A stretch of 64,000 bases of DNA from Microcoleus sp036705565 (GTDB lineage: Bacteria > Cyanobacteriota > Cyanobacteriia > Cyanobacteriales > Microcoleaceae). Position 1 is the stretch's first letter; each line of letters begins with the position of its first letter. This document shows positions 23,785-33,017 of this stretch, in pieces. A program made the translations under genes and the position numbers. The notes beneath the pieces are model-generated. The model did no database searches, was not told the DNA's origin, and was given only the letters and a program-made list of their open reading frames with translations. The stretch is from the NCBI GenBank assembly GCA_036705565.1, contig JAUBUY010000016.1. One strand, given 5' to 3'.

Positions 23785-25755
23785 ATGTCGCAAGATACCA
23801 TCGAATCAATTCTGCATGAAAAACGGCTATTTCAGCCGCCCGCTGAATTCTCCCAAAAAGCTCACATCAAAAGCCTAGAAGAGTACCAAGCCCTCTACGA
23901 CAAAGCCAAAGCTGACCCCCAAGCATTCTGGGCAGAACTTGCAGCCCAAGAATTAGACTGGTTCCAAAACTGGGATACCGTGCTCGACTGGCAGCCGCCT
24001 GTTGCTAAATGGTTTGTCAACGGTAAAATTAATATTTCTTACAATTGTCTCGATCGCCACTTAACCACTTGGCGCAAAAATAAAGCCGCCCTGATTTGGG
24101 AAGGCGAACCCGGAGACTCCCGCACCCTCACCTACGCGCAACTCCACCGCGAAGTCTGCCAAATGGCGAACGTCATCAAACAATTGGGAGTCCAAAAGGG
24201 CGATCGCGTCGGCATTTATATGCCCATGATTCCCGAAGCTGCGATCGCCATGCTAGCCTGCGCCAGAATCGGTGCAGTACACAGCGTTGTTTTTGGCGGT
24301 TTTAGTGCAGAAGCTTTGCGCGATCGACTCAACGACGGCCAAGCAAAACTCGTCATCACCGCTGACGGTGGCTTCCGCAAAGATACCGCCGTCGGCCTCA
24401 AAACACAAGTAGACAAAGCATTAGCAAATAATGCCACACCCAGCGTTACCAACGTTCTCGTAGTTCAGCGCACCAAACAGAAAATTGACATGGAACCCGG
24501 GCGCGATCATTGGTGGCACGATTTGCAAAAAGGTGTATCGGCAAATTGTCCCGCCGAACCGATGGACAGCGAAGATATGCTGTTCGTACTCTACACCAGT
24601 GGCAGTACCGGCAAACCGAAAGGTGTCGTCCATACAACCGGTGGTTATAACCTTTATACCCACATGACAACCAAATGGATATTCGACCTCCAAGATACCG
24701 ATGTTTACTGGTGTACTGCTGATGTCGGCTGGATTACTGGACACAGTTATATTGTCTACGGGCCGCTGTCCAACGGTGCGACAACTTTAATGTATGAAGG
24801 TGCTCCTCGCCCTTCAAATCCTGGCTGTTTTTGGGATGTAATTGAAAAATACGGCGTCACCGTTTTCTATACTGCACCCACTGCGATCAGAACATTCATG
24901 AAAATGGGCGAACACTTGCCCAACGCGCGCAATTTGTCCTCTTTACGATTGTTAGGAACTGTCGGCGAACCGATCAATCCTGAAGCTTGGATGTGGTATC
25001 AACGAGTAATTGGCAAGTCGAATTGTCCGATCGTCGATACTTGGTGGCAAACAGAAACCGGCGGAATTATGATTACCGCTTTGCCCGGTGCAATTCCTAC
25101 AAAACCCGGTTCTGCAACCCTACCGTTCCCCGGAATTGTGGCTGATGTTGTTGACCAAGATGGCGAACCAGTAACTAACGAAAGCGGCGGTTATTTAGTG
25201 GTGAAACATCCTTGGCCGGGAATGATGCGGACACTTTACAACGATGCCGATCGCTTCCGCCGCACTTATTGGGAATATTTGCACCCGAAAGATGGCGAAT
25301 TTGTGTACTTTGCAGGGGACGGCGCGCACAAGGACAAAGACGGTTATTTCTGGGTAATGGGCCGCGTTGACGATGTAATTAATGTGGCCGGACACCGACT
25401 CGGCACAATGGAAGTCGAGTCAGCTTTGGTATCGCATCCAGCGGTGGCGGAAGCTGCGGTTGTTGGTAAACCGGATGAGATTAAAGGTGAGGAAATTGTG
25501 GCTTTTGTCACGCTGGACAACTCGCAGCAACCTAGCGATGAATTGGCTAAGGAATTGAAGCAGCACGTTGTTAAGGAAATTGGGGCGATCGCCCGTCCGG
25601 GAGAAATTCGATTTACTGATGCTTTACCGAAGACTCGAAGCGGGAAGATTATGCGGCGTTTGCTGCGTTCTTTGGCTGCGGGACAAGAGGTTTCTGGGGA
25701 TACTTCGACTTTGGAAGATCGGACGGTTTTGGATAAGTTGCGCGGTGGTGCGTAG
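23785..25755 (+). CDS. acs: Acetyl-CoA synthetase
   Basis: The 656-aa AMP-forming enzyme activates acetate to acetyl-CoA. Landmarks are SYNCLDRHL near residue 86, the phosphate-binding loop YTSGSTGKPKGVVHTTGGY near residue 269, WWQTETGGIMIT near 417, and the C-terminal KTRSGKIMRRLLR near 615. The lysine of the last motif is the one acetylated in regulated homologues. Length is standard. It stands alone, 121 bp after the toxin gene and before a hairpin. It probably recycles acetate during fermentation or from protein deacetylation. No defect is seen. Confidence 0.97.
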   Translation: MSQDTIESILHEKRLFQPPAEFSQKAHIKSLEEYQALYDKAKADPQAFWAELAAQELDWFQNWDTVLDWQPPVAKWFVNGKINISYNCLDRHLTTWRKNKAALIWEGEPGDSRTLTYAQLHREVCQMANVIKQLGVQKGDRVGIYMPMIPEAAIAMLACARIGAVHSVVFGGFSAEALRDRLNDGQAKLVITADGGFRKDTAVGLKTQVDKALANNATPSVTNVLVVQRTKQKIDMEPGRDHWWHDLQKGVSANCPAEPMDSEDMLFVLYTSGSTGKPKGVVHTTGGYNLYTHMTTKWIFDLQDTDVYWCTADVGWITGHSYIVYGPLSNGATTLMYEGAPRPSNPGCFWDVIEKYGVTVFYTAPTAIRTFMKMGEHLPNARNLSSLRLLGTVGEPINPEAWMWYQRVIGKSNCPIVDTWWQTETGGIMITALPGAIPTKPGSATLPFPGIVADVVDQDGEPVTNESGGYLVVKHPWPGMMRTLYNDADRFRRTYWEYLHPKDGEFVYFAGDGAHKDKDGYFWVMGRVDDVINVAGHRLGTMEVESALVSHPAVAEAAVVGKPDEIKGEEIVAFVTLDNSQQPSDELAKELKQHVVKEIGAIARPGEIRFTDALPKTRSGKIMRRLLRSLAAGQEVSGDTSTLEDRTVLDKLRGGA

Positions 25756-25766
25756 GGGTATTTTGT

Positions 25767-25843
25767 AACCGCAGATGTAGGCAGATGAACGCGGATGAAC
25801 GCTGATGAAATTCCCATCAGCTCATCTGCGTTTATCTGCGGTT
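25767..25843. terminator. Inverted repeat in convergent gap after acs
   Basis: AACCGCAGAT at 25767 pairs with ATCTGCGGTT at 25834. Inside lie several GCAGATGAACGCGGATGAAC-like units and their inverse. It sits between convergent genes and could end transcription from both sides. Similar ATCTGCGTTTATCTGCGG text occurs at 59997-60015. Confidence 0.6.
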
Positions 25844-25858
25844 TAATTGTTAATTGGT

Positions 25859-26146
25859 TTATTTACCGCGCCACAGATGAACCGCATCTGGGTTAATTTG
25901 CGACCTTACCTGTAGCCAATCCTCTAACAAGTAATCATCATCAACTGCTTCAGAATGCTGTTCGTCTTTGAGAATTGCTAAGACGTGGACTCCAGACGGA
26001 TAGTTGACATGACGAATTTCTGGGTCATATCCCAAGTCTTGAATTTTTGCTAAAATGCGATCGACAGCACCGGCAACAGTAAGATCGACGGCAAGAATAA
26101 TTTGACCTAGTTTAGCACCCGGTTTTACACATTCCAGAACAGCCAT
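25859..26146 (-). CDS. Conserved hypothetical protein, 95 aa
   Basis: The ATG at 26146 gives a 95-aa protein preceded by AAGGAGAA about 7 bp upstream, a good ribosome binding site; codons further upstream belong to the divergent promoter region. It has an alpha/beta pattern (VLECVKPGAKLGQIILAVDL, LAKIQDLGYDPEIRHVNYP) and an acidic, Trp-containing end. I do not recognise the family. It is divergent from xisH with 91 bp between. Confidence 0.65.
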   Translation of the reverse strand: MAVLECVKPGAKLGQIILAVDLTVAGAVDRILAKIQDLGYDPEIRHVNYPSGVHVLAILKDEQHSEAVDDDYLLEDWLQVRSQINPDAVHLWRGK

Positions 26147-26237
26147 TATTCTTTCTCCTTGTAGTTGCGGTTTAAGATAATTGCATAATAATTTGCTATT
26201 ATATAACCGTGAAGTCTTATATTGCTCGTGTTGTTCT

Positions 26238-26654
26238 ATGCCCGCTTTAGACCTGTACCACAATACAGTTAAAAAATCTCTCCTCAATGATGGGTGGATA
26301 ATTACTCACGATCCTCTCCATCTGAAATGGGGGAAAAAAGATATGTATGTGGATCTGGGAGCAAAACAGGTGCTGGCTGCAGAACGAGGAGAACAGAAAA
26401 TTGCTGTGGAAGTCAAAAGCTTTGTCAGCGATTCAGAAATGCAGGACTTGAGAGAGGCGATCGGACAATTTACTATTTATCGATCTGTGCTTCAGAGAAC
26501 TTATCCAGAACATACGCTTTATCTGGCTGTTCGCGATATCACCTATGAATCTCTATTTGAAGAACCGATCGGTCAATTAATGATTGAAGATGAAAAGCTC
26601 AAGCTGATTGTATTCGACCCAAATCAAGAGGCGATCGTAAAATGGATACTTTAG
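26238..26654 (+). CDS. xisH: XisH-family protein
   Basis: The 138-aa product matches XisH: LDLYHNTVKKSLLNDGWIIT at the start, KKDMYVDLGAKQVLAAERG, then KIAVEVKSFVSDSEMQDLRE. The last segment holds a D...ExK pattern of a nuclease fold. XisH was named as a factor needed for fdxN element excision in Anabaena. In non-heterocystous genomes like this one it occurs widely with XisI, with no element to excise, and resembles a toxin-antitoxin or nuclease pair. The ATG at 26238 is chosen because upstream codons lie in the promoter. It overlaps xisI by 13 bp. Confidence 0.92.
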   Translation: MPALDLYHNTVKKSLLNDGWIITHDPLHLKWGKKDMYVDLGAKQVLAAERGEQKIAVEVKSFVSDSEMQDLREAIGQFTIYRSVLQRTYPEHTLYLAVRDITYESLFEEPIGQLMIEDEKLKLIVFDPNQEAIVKWIL

Positions 26655-26977
26655 CTAACTTTAGAACCACCATTAAAACAGTTCTCGAACCTTACACAAA
26701 AATTCCTTACTCTCATGGCGATATAATTTGTAAAGCCGTGTTTGATGAAAAATCTGATTGTTACCTGCTAGTTACTTTAGGCTGGGATAAAGCCAAACGA
26801 ATTCACGGCTGTTTGGTTCATATAGATATTATTGATGATAAGATTTGGGTACAGCGAGATGAGACAGAATACGGCGTGACAAAAGAACTTGTAGCTGCTG
26901 GAATTTCCAAGGATTCCATTGTTTTAGGTTTTCATCCCGCCGATGTCAGACCTCATACAGGTTATGCAGTTGTGTAG
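26642..26977 (+). CDS. xisI: XisI-family protein
   Basis: The 111-aa product is a typical XisI: LANFRTTIKTVLEPYTKIPY, then LLVTLGWDKAKRIHGCLVHI, IDDKIWVQRDETEYGVTKEL, and the ending GFHPADVRPHTGYAVV. XisI is the invariable partner of XisH and probably binds it. Overlapping start and stop codons indicate coupled translation. It is complete. Confidence 0.94.
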   Translation: MDTLANFRTTIKTVLEPYTKIPYSHGDIICKAVFDEKSDCYLLVTLGWDKAKRIHGCLVHIDIIDDKIWVQRDETEYGVTKELVAAGISKDSIVLGFHPADVRPHTGYAVV

Positions 26978-26980
26978 TTA

Positions 26981-27559
26981 ATGAATTATTTGGCTCATCT
27001 ATTCTTATCAAAAGGCACGCCAGAATCCTTGATTGGCAACCTCTTAGGAGATTTTGTCAAAGGTTCGGCAATCAACCTTTATCCCGATGAAATTAGAAAA
27101 GGCATCGATTTGCACCGCAAAGTAGATAGCTACACCGACTCTCACGCAATAGTGCGATCGAGTAAAAGCCTTGTTTGCGCCGAGAGACGCAGGTTTGCTG
27201 GAGTTTTGATTGACGTGTTTTACGACCACTTCTTAGCTAAAAATTGGCTCGAATATTCAGAAATTCCGCTCCCCGATTTTTCTCGCCATGTCTATAAAAT
27301 CCTGCAAGACAACCGCGATATATTGCCTGAATCTCTCCAGCGGGTGCTGCCCACAATAATTGCCCGCGACTTGCTTTCATCTTATCAGGACATCGCCGAA
27401 ATCGGCATCACTCTTACAAGAATGTCTGCCCGAATCAAGCGGACAAATAACTTGGCAAGCGGCATAGAAGATTTGACAGCTAACTATCAGCGATTAGAAT
27501 CAGATTTTCGAGAGTTTTTCCCAGACTTGATAAAATACGCCACAGTTGACAAATATTAA
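26981..27559 (+). CDS. Acyl carrier protein phosphodiesterase family protein (AcpH/DUF479)
   Basis: The 192-aa product begins MNYLAHLFLSKGTPESLIGN and has LLGDFVKGSA, IRKGIDLHRKVDSYTDSH, and FAGVLIDVFYDHFLAKNW, the conserved His/Asp arrangement of the HD-like AcpH family. E. coli AcpH removes the phosphopantetheine arm from acyl carrier protein. It starts 3 bp after xisI and so may be co-transcribed with that pair, though no functional link is known. The length matches the family. Confidence 0.9.
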   Translation: MNYLAHLFLSKGTPESLIGNLLGDFVKGSAINLYPDEIRKGIDLHRKVDSYTDSHAIVRSSKSLVCAERRRFAGVLIDVFYDHFLAKNWLEYSEIPLPDFSRHVYKILQDNRDILPESLQRVLPTIIARDLLSSYQDIAEIGITLTRMSARIKRTNNLASGIEDLTANYQRLESDFREFFPDLIKYATVDKY

Positions 27560-27655
27560 TACAAACAACAAAAATTACAGTTGCTAGTGATAACGAACTC
27601 GTGTATACTCCAAGCGATACCTGCATGAAATCTCAAGTGCAACAGGGTTCAAAAT

Positions 27656-28552
27656 ATGGCAACCAGAATTCCGAACCTGCAAATAACTAAAGTAGTTGAT
27701 GGCGACAGCATCAAAATTTCTCTCAACGGCAAAACCGAGTCTCTGCGGCTGATTTGCGTCGATACAGAAGAAAGTCATCCGGGAGGCTCCAAACCTGTAA
27801 CTGCGGCGGGGAAAGCAGGTACGGAAATGGCTAAAAAATACTTTGCGACAGCAGATGGCGGACTTGCTAAAATTGACATAGAATTTGATACAGACGATTC
27901 GGTTGAAGTGGCTCTACAAAAACACCGCGACAACTACGGGCGTCTCCTCTGTTACGTACATAAAGACGGAGAAAATTACAATCTTAAACTGATTGAAGAA
28001 GGCTGGAGTCCCTACTTTGTAAAATACGGGCGCTCCAGATTGTATCACCGACAAATGACTGAGGCAGAATCGGCAGCAAAAGCTTACAATCTGATGATTT
28101 GGAATCCGATTATCAATGCCAAAATCCCCTCTCGCAACTATGCTAATTTACTGCCTTGGTGGTCGATGCGAGGCTCGATTGTTGAAGAATTTCGGTTGTC
28201 GGAAGCAACCGCAGGAGCGCTTTCTTTGAGGTTGGACTACCCGAAAATATTAGCGGCTTCTGAGAAAGCTAAATCTATTACTATTTTCTGCGATTTGCAG
28301 GCGGGAATTACTAAAAGGATCGGCGGCAGCGCTGTAATTTATGCTGGTTCGGTGTATCATAAATTAGATTTGTGGATACCGGATTCTGAAACTGATGAAA
28401 GAGCTCCCTTGAAGCGGCTAATCGAGAAACGTTATGCGGGTCTGGGACGGGGATATGTGTATGTCAGTGGGAAGGTAGAACAGTACAAAGGGAAGCCTCA
28501 AATAGTTTTGAAGGATATCAAACAACTTTCAGACTTTCCCCCACAAAAGTGA
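27656..28552 (+). CDS. Thermonuclease (SNase-like) family protein
   Basis: The first 155 residues form a staphylococcal-nuclease domain: KVVDGDSIKISLNG near residue 13, LRLICVDTEES near residue 35 with the catalytic Arg and Glu, and HRDNYGRLLCYV near residue 105 with the second Arg. All three catalytic residues are present. Residues 160-298 are a second beta-rich domain (YVYVSGKVEQYKGKPQIVLK) that looks like an OB fold for nucleic acid binding. There is no signal peptide, so the nuclease should act in the cytoplasm, unusual for the secreted prototype but common in cyanobacteria. Confidence 0.88.
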   Translation: MATRIPNLQITKVVDGDSIKISLNGKTESLRLICVDTEESHPGGSKPVTAAGKAGTEMAKKYFATADGGLAKIDIEFDTDDSVEVALQKHRDNYGRLLCYVHKDGENYNLKLIEEGWSPYFVKYGRSRLYHRQMTEAESAAKAYNLMIWNPIINAKIPSRNYANLLPWWSMRGSIVEEFRLSEATAGALSLRLDYPKILAASEKAKSITIFCDLQAGITKRIGGSAVIYAGSVYHKLDLWIPDSETDERAPLKRLIEKRYAGLGRGYVYVSGKVEQYKGKPQIVLKDIKQLSDFPPQK

Positions 28553-28639
28553 ATATTACATAAATTTAATTAACAAAATTGCAGGACAAATGGAACGATG
28601 AAGACTGTTCTCCGGGGAACGCGATTGAATTTTGGGCGA

Positions 28640-28692
28640 TTCCCTACCGCAACGGGCCCGCTTAACGAACGGGATAGCTTGGCTTCGCGCAT
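28640..28692. repeat. Dispersed palindromic repeat (GATTCCCTACCGCAACGGG family)
   Basis: GGGCGATTCCCTACCGCAAC, then GGGATAGCTTGGCTTCGCGC, in a 291-bp gap. It is a member of the family that also occurs inside galT. Confidence 0.75.
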
Positions 28693-28843
28693 TTTTTAAA
28701 TTTTAAGTAGCATGACGGTTTAAAATCAAAAAATATTGTGTTTTTTTATTAGGCTAAATCAATTCATACTATAATAGTATAATCGCCAATCTGTAGCTGC
28801 CAATAGCTGCGACATCTATCCAAACTCCAGAAATTTAAAAGCT

Positions 28844-29632
28844 ATGTGCCAATTACTGGGAATGAACTGCAATGTTCCAACAGATATTTGCTTTTCTTTT
28901 GAGGGTTTTTCTGCAAGAGGTGGCAGAACAGACGTTCATCAAGACGGTTGGGGAATTGCTTTCTTTGAAGGTTTGGGATGTCGCCTTTTTATAGACTCTA
29001 AACCTGCGATTGCTTCTCCGGTTGCTGAAGTAGTGCGCCGCTATCCCATTCATTCAACTAACGTCATTGCTCACATCCGCAAAGCTACGCAAGGCGAAAT
29101 TGCTCTGGAAAACTGCCACCCTTTTATTCGGGAACTATGGGGACGTTATTGGGTGTTTGCTCACAACGGAAATCTCGAAAATTTTTATCCAGAATGTGCC
29201 GGAGTTTACAAACCGGTTGGCAAAACTGACAGCGAAAAAGCATTCTGTTTGATATTAGAAAAGCTGCGCTCTACTTTTCCTCAAAGTAAGCCTGCTGTAG
29301 CGGAAATTTACCCGGTACTGGAGGAAATTACTAAAAGTTTGGCAGAGTACGGAATTTTTAATTATTTACTTTCGGATGGAGAACACTTGTTCACCCACTG
29401 TTCTACTAATCTGCATTATATTGTGCGACAAGCACCTTTTGCTAGCGCTCACTCGATCGACGAAGATGTAACAGTCGATTTTCGGGAATTGACCAATGAG
29501 GGCGATCGCGTGGCTGTTATTGCCACTTTTCCGCTGACTGATAACGAAGTTTGGACGCAAATTCAGCCAGGAGAATTGCTGGTATTTCAGGATGGTTTGC
29601 CTGTCTCTTCTGGGCTGCTGGAGTTAAGTTAA
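28844..29632 (+). CDS. Class II glutamine amidotransferase domain protein (YafJ-like)
   Basis: The 262-aa protein is a free-standing Ntn-type glutaminase: the nucleophile Cys2 follows the initiator (MCQLLGMNCN). DGWGIAFFEG near residue 47, IAHIRKATQGEIALENCHPF near residue 75, and WVFAHNGNLENF near residue 104 form the glutamine-binding and oxyanion loops. No synthase domain is attached, as in YafJ and related proteins. The acceptor of the ammonia is unknown. The gene is flanked by mobile-element debris downstream but looks intact. Confidence 0.88.
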   Translation: MCQLLGMNCNVPTDICFSFEGFSARGGRTDVHQDGWGIAFFEGLGCRLFIDSKPAIASPVAEVVRRYPIHSTNVIAHIRKATQGEIALENCHPFIRELWGRYWVFAHNGNLENFYPECAGVYKPVGKTDSEKAFCLILEKLRSTFPQSKPAVAEIYPVLEEITKSLAEYGIFNYLLSDGEHLFTHCSTNLHYIVRQAPFASAHSIDEDVTVDFRELTNEGDRVAVIATFPLTDNEVWTQIQPGELLVFQDGLPVSSGLLELS

Positions 29633-29947
29633 CGAGATTTAAACAAATTTAAAGCCTAAACAGAGCATCCAACCTGCTAAGGAATGAAAAATAAATAATT
29701 TAATGAATTACTCAGGTTGGGGTACGGCTCGATAATTCCATTTGGGCAAATATTCGTCAAAAAGAATTTGCATAGTATTTTTGAAGTTATCAGCTACCTT
29801 CCTACCAGTTTTATAAACTTTATTAAGGATATTTACAGCTACAGATAGTCCCGTTTTAGTGTGAGTTTTTTCGACGAGAGCTTTGACTAATTCTAAACTT
29901 GTAAAAATTACTCCTTGACAAGCCCTGGTAATATGAGGAAAAAGTCT

Positions 29948-30018
29948 ATAGCGGTTCTTAAAAAAGTGAGGTATGCCCTATGCCCATGAGTACCTCATCT
30001 TTCTGAGAAAGGCTATAT
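29948..30018. repeat. 71-bp hairpin element with TATAGC ends, inside the ISAzo13 relic
   Basis: TATAGCGGTTCTTAAAAAAG and its degenerate inverse (AGAAAGGCTATA) bound an inner TGAGGTA / TACCTCA pair. It splits the transposase between NPLKH and YRLFPHI. Its ends resemble those of the element at 58913-59016. Confidence 0.7.
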
Positions 30019-30218
30019 GTTTGAGCGGATTATATTTAGATATATAAGGAGGATAATGAGCAATTCCGATCTCTATTCCTATTTCATTAACTAATTTATG
30101 CAAATCTGATTTAAAAATATAATGATTAGCATTATTACTACCTCACCCATCACATTTTGCCAAGATAGAACTAGCGTTAGGGTAGGTAGCTTTACCATAA
30201 TTATTCCACCATTTTTTT

Positions 30219-31649
30219 CAGGGTAAGAGCATCTCAATTAGGCTTGACACAAGGACTCAGAAGAATCTAATGTAGGGTCAAGAAAACAAGAAAAGAGAAC
30301 TTGAATCATATAATCGTTATCCATAGCAGTGCGTTTCATTTTTTGTCTGAGACTGCGTTTGTAAGTCAGTTCTCGATTGAGGGCATTAAGAGCGATGCGT
30401 CGTAAAAGAGCAAAATTCCGAGGACTGTGGAAAGAGCGAATGCGACAAGCATCCGAGCGCGAATGTACAGTCAAGAGTCCAATGAGCCTGGTTTTCAATA
30501 CCCCAATGTTTTCGGATAGCCAGACCAATAAGTTGAGCATTACTGTGTAAAGAAGTCAAATAAAATTGCACCTCACGGGTAGTTTTGTTCCAGAGATGAC
30601 GGACTCGTACAACCATGACAACGCTTTGAAGTCCTGCCCATAATCGGGGTTGATAAAGATGATTAATTGCAGAAACCGGAACCGACCAGACTTGACGAAT
30701 TTCTCGGCGATGGTGTCCTTTTTCGATGCGTTTTTCATAACTGACATCAATGCCTTGAAATTGCTGAGAAGAAGCTGTTTCAAACCATTCTTGAACCTGA
30801 TTGTAGAGAGTGGGATGATTTGCCTTGAGCGCCAAAACGTAATCTCCTTTCTTGTCGATAATCTTTTTGGCAATTTCTGTTTGTGTCCCCATTGCATCAA
30901 TAGTGATAATGGAACCGGTGATATCCAGTAATTCTAATAATGCAGGAATAGCAGTAATTTCATTAGATTTATCTTCTACTTTCATCTGTCCCAAAACTAA
31001 ACGTTGTTCACTCGACCAGGCACTAATAATATGGAGTGCCGATTTACCTTGATTTCGGTCATACGAACCCCTAATGGTCTTCCCATCTATGGGGATTATT
31101 TCTCCTCCCATCTTGGTGACAAGGGTTTCTACCCATTGAAGAAAACAACGATTCAATTCTTCTGGGTTAATAAACTCAAATACCCGACGAAAAGTGTCAT
31201 CAGAGGGAATACCGTGAGGTAATGCCAAAAACTTTTCTAACCACTGTTTTTTGCTAATGCCATAATTTTCCATGTCTTCCCATCCTTGCGCTCCAGCAAT
31301 TACTGCTAAAATCGCAATTACTAAGATATCTGTGAGTTGATGTTTCTTCGTTCTCTCCACTCTGGGATCTTTAATATCTTGGAAGTGCTGAACTAAACTT
31401 TTTTGAATACAAGCGATATCTGCCACTTCTGTTAGCTTTCTCTCAGGAGGAAAATTTTTCTGAGTATCGGCAGTTTTGTTGTCAAAGCCTTGAAACATAT
31501 AGGGTATTTTTTGAGATTTTCAACTACAGTATTACTGTCATCTCACTGATCTGTGTTAGGAGTCAAGTGTGCTGTCTACACAGTCTCTTATGCTTATTTT
31601 GTTAACTTTGTCAAGTTCATATTATACCAAATTAGATGAGCTTACCCTG
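30219..31649. mobile_element. ISAs1-family insertion sequence with intact ends and target duplication
   Basis: The element is 1431 bp. Imperfect terminal inverted repeats read CAGGGTAAGAGCATCTCAAT at the left and CAGGGTAAGCTCATCTAATT at the right (complement). Both flanks carry CCATTTTTTT (30209-30218 and 31650-31659), a 10-bp target duplication. It inserted into the ISAzo13 transposase gene. Confidence 0.93.
30238..31498 (-). pseudogene. ISAs1-family transposase, frameshifted near its C terminus
   Basis: The frame from the ATG at 31498 encodes the ISAs1 transposase: LVQHFQDIKDPRVERTKKHQ, LTDILVIAILAVIAGAQGWE, IPIDGKTIRGSYD with the first catalytic Asp, and RKHWGIENQAHWTLD with the last Glu. 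After TFAL it leaves the family frame and stops at 30386. The +1 frame continues DACRIRSFHSPRNFALLRRI to a stop at 30238. The second copy at 32700-33017 reads TFAEDACRIR without a break, showing that GCGCTCGGATGC carries one extra base. Loss of the last 60 residues probably inactivates it. Confidence 0.88.
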
Positions 31650-32014
31650 CCATTTTTTTAAAGACTCACAGGCGAATTCACTGGTATTTTTACTATTTCT
31701 TAATGTTATATATCCTCGGTTTTGTTGAGAATCATAAACCCCATGTGGGCTCACTTTACCGTGACCTAAACTCCAAAAATCCCGATCGAAAGTAGTGACA
31801 GGTTCCTTTGTATAGAGAGTTCCCGGAGGATACAAATTTCCTAAAACTTTTTTCTTTTTGGTATCAAAACGGTTGGATAGGATTGCTGGCTTCTCTATAC
31901 TCCGTATCCACTTTCGCAATATTTTAAAATTGAGCGTCACGATTTTCATTAATTACTATTATTTGTTTTTTGTTTTCGTTTCAAATACCAATGATTTTTT
32001 AATAGTTTTGCCAC

Positions 32015-32155
32015 TAAGGAATGAGAATTAAATAACTTACAATCCGTGATGGTTCTTGTGGGATGGGCGTCCTGCTCGTCCAGAAAGGGCGGGCTATAAG
32101 CCCAACCCCTACTCCCCACTTTCAAGAGTGTAAATTATTTAATTCGCGATCGTAA
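32015..32155. repeat. MITE-like element, GAATTAAATAACTT family, copy 1
   Basis: It is bounded by GGAATGAGAATTAAATAACT and the inverse AATTATTTAATTCGCGATCG. The inside holds a GGGATGGGCG hairpin region. It lies within the ISAzo13 relic, in the opposite orientation to copy 2 at 37157-37291. Confidence 0.8.
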
Positions 32156-32699
32156 GGGGAGACTAATGGTAAAACCTGCCGCTTGTATTGCAGAAGCTAT
32201 TTCTTTATGGGTCAAATTAGTTTATTTGATTAACTCATTCATTGGGTTTCAGGCTGTGTGATTTTTTAAAATGTATAAAAATTCTGCATCAATGGCGATT
32301 TTAGTAGACAGAATACTTTTTCTTTCCCCTCCTCTCTTTCTGATCCTGGAACTATTCAGTGTCTCTGAGTCCATTTTTTCTAAATCTTCTATTACCTTGA
32401 TGATAGTATTTCGACTGCATCCCAAAATTTGCATTACATACCTAATTCCACCCCATCCTAATTTTTGAGCTTAAGAAAGCTGCATATCTTCTTTTGTTTT
32501 TTTCTGATAATAATGATGTATAAAGTTTTTTAATTTTTGACTCAATTCAATTAGACTCAGACCGGGAGTTAAAAGTAAATTAGAAGAGTTAACTATAAAA
32601 ATCAGTTGTGAGTTGTTCTCTGTAGGAGTAAAAATTGTCATCTCACACTTTATTTCATTATAACCGATAACTCATCAACTTATTTATTTTTCATTTCTA

Positions 32700-33017
32700 A
32701 CTTCCTTAGATAGTGATGCTCAACTTTTAGGTCGAGCTCTCCGAAAACATTGGGGGATTGAAAATGAGGCTCATTGGGCTTTAGATTCTACCTTTGCTGA
32801 AGATGCCTGCCGGATTCGCTTTTTCCACAGTCCCCAGAATTTAGCTGTCCTGCGACGGCTCGCGCTCAATGCCTTCAATCGTGAACTGACTTACAAACGT
32901 AGTTTTAGACAAAAAATGAAAAGGGCAGCTATGGATAGTGATGATCTGATTCAAATTATTCGTTCTTGTTTTGCTGACAATATATTAGATTCTTTTGAGT
33001 CCTTTTGTCAAGGGTGA
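32700..33017 (+). pseudogene. C-terminal fragment of a second ISAs1 transposase
   Basis: The plus strand reads LLGRALRKHWGIENEAHWAL, then FAEDACRIRFFHSPQNLAVL and a C terminus ending FESFCQG at 33017. GATTGAGATGCTTTTACC follows, the terminal repeat of an ISAs1 element. Everything upstream of about 32700 is lost to the ISAzo13 sequence. It serves as a reference showing where the other copy is frameshifted. Confidence 0.85.

Larger units (their letters stand above)
29708..32641 (-). pseudogene. ISAzo13-family transposase, broken and carrying three nested insertions
   Basis: Pieces of one DDE transposase can be read in order on the minus strand. The start at 32641 leads to LSQKLKNFIHHYYQKKTKED, then GWGGIRYVMQILGCSRNTII and EDLEKMDSETLNSSRIRKRG; after a gap come THKEIASAIQAAGFTIS, VSPHGVYDSQQNRGYI and SEFACESLKKW. 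Beyond an ISAs1 insertion follow YPNASSILAKCDG, IGIAHYPPYISKYNPLKH, RLFPHITRACQG, and a C terminus ending KWNYRAVPQPE. This is the ISAzo13 pattern. It has several internal stops and frameshifts, an ISAs1 copy at 30219-31649, a 71-bp hairpin at 29948-30018 and a 141-bp element at 32015-32155. It cannot be functional. Confidence 0.85.
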
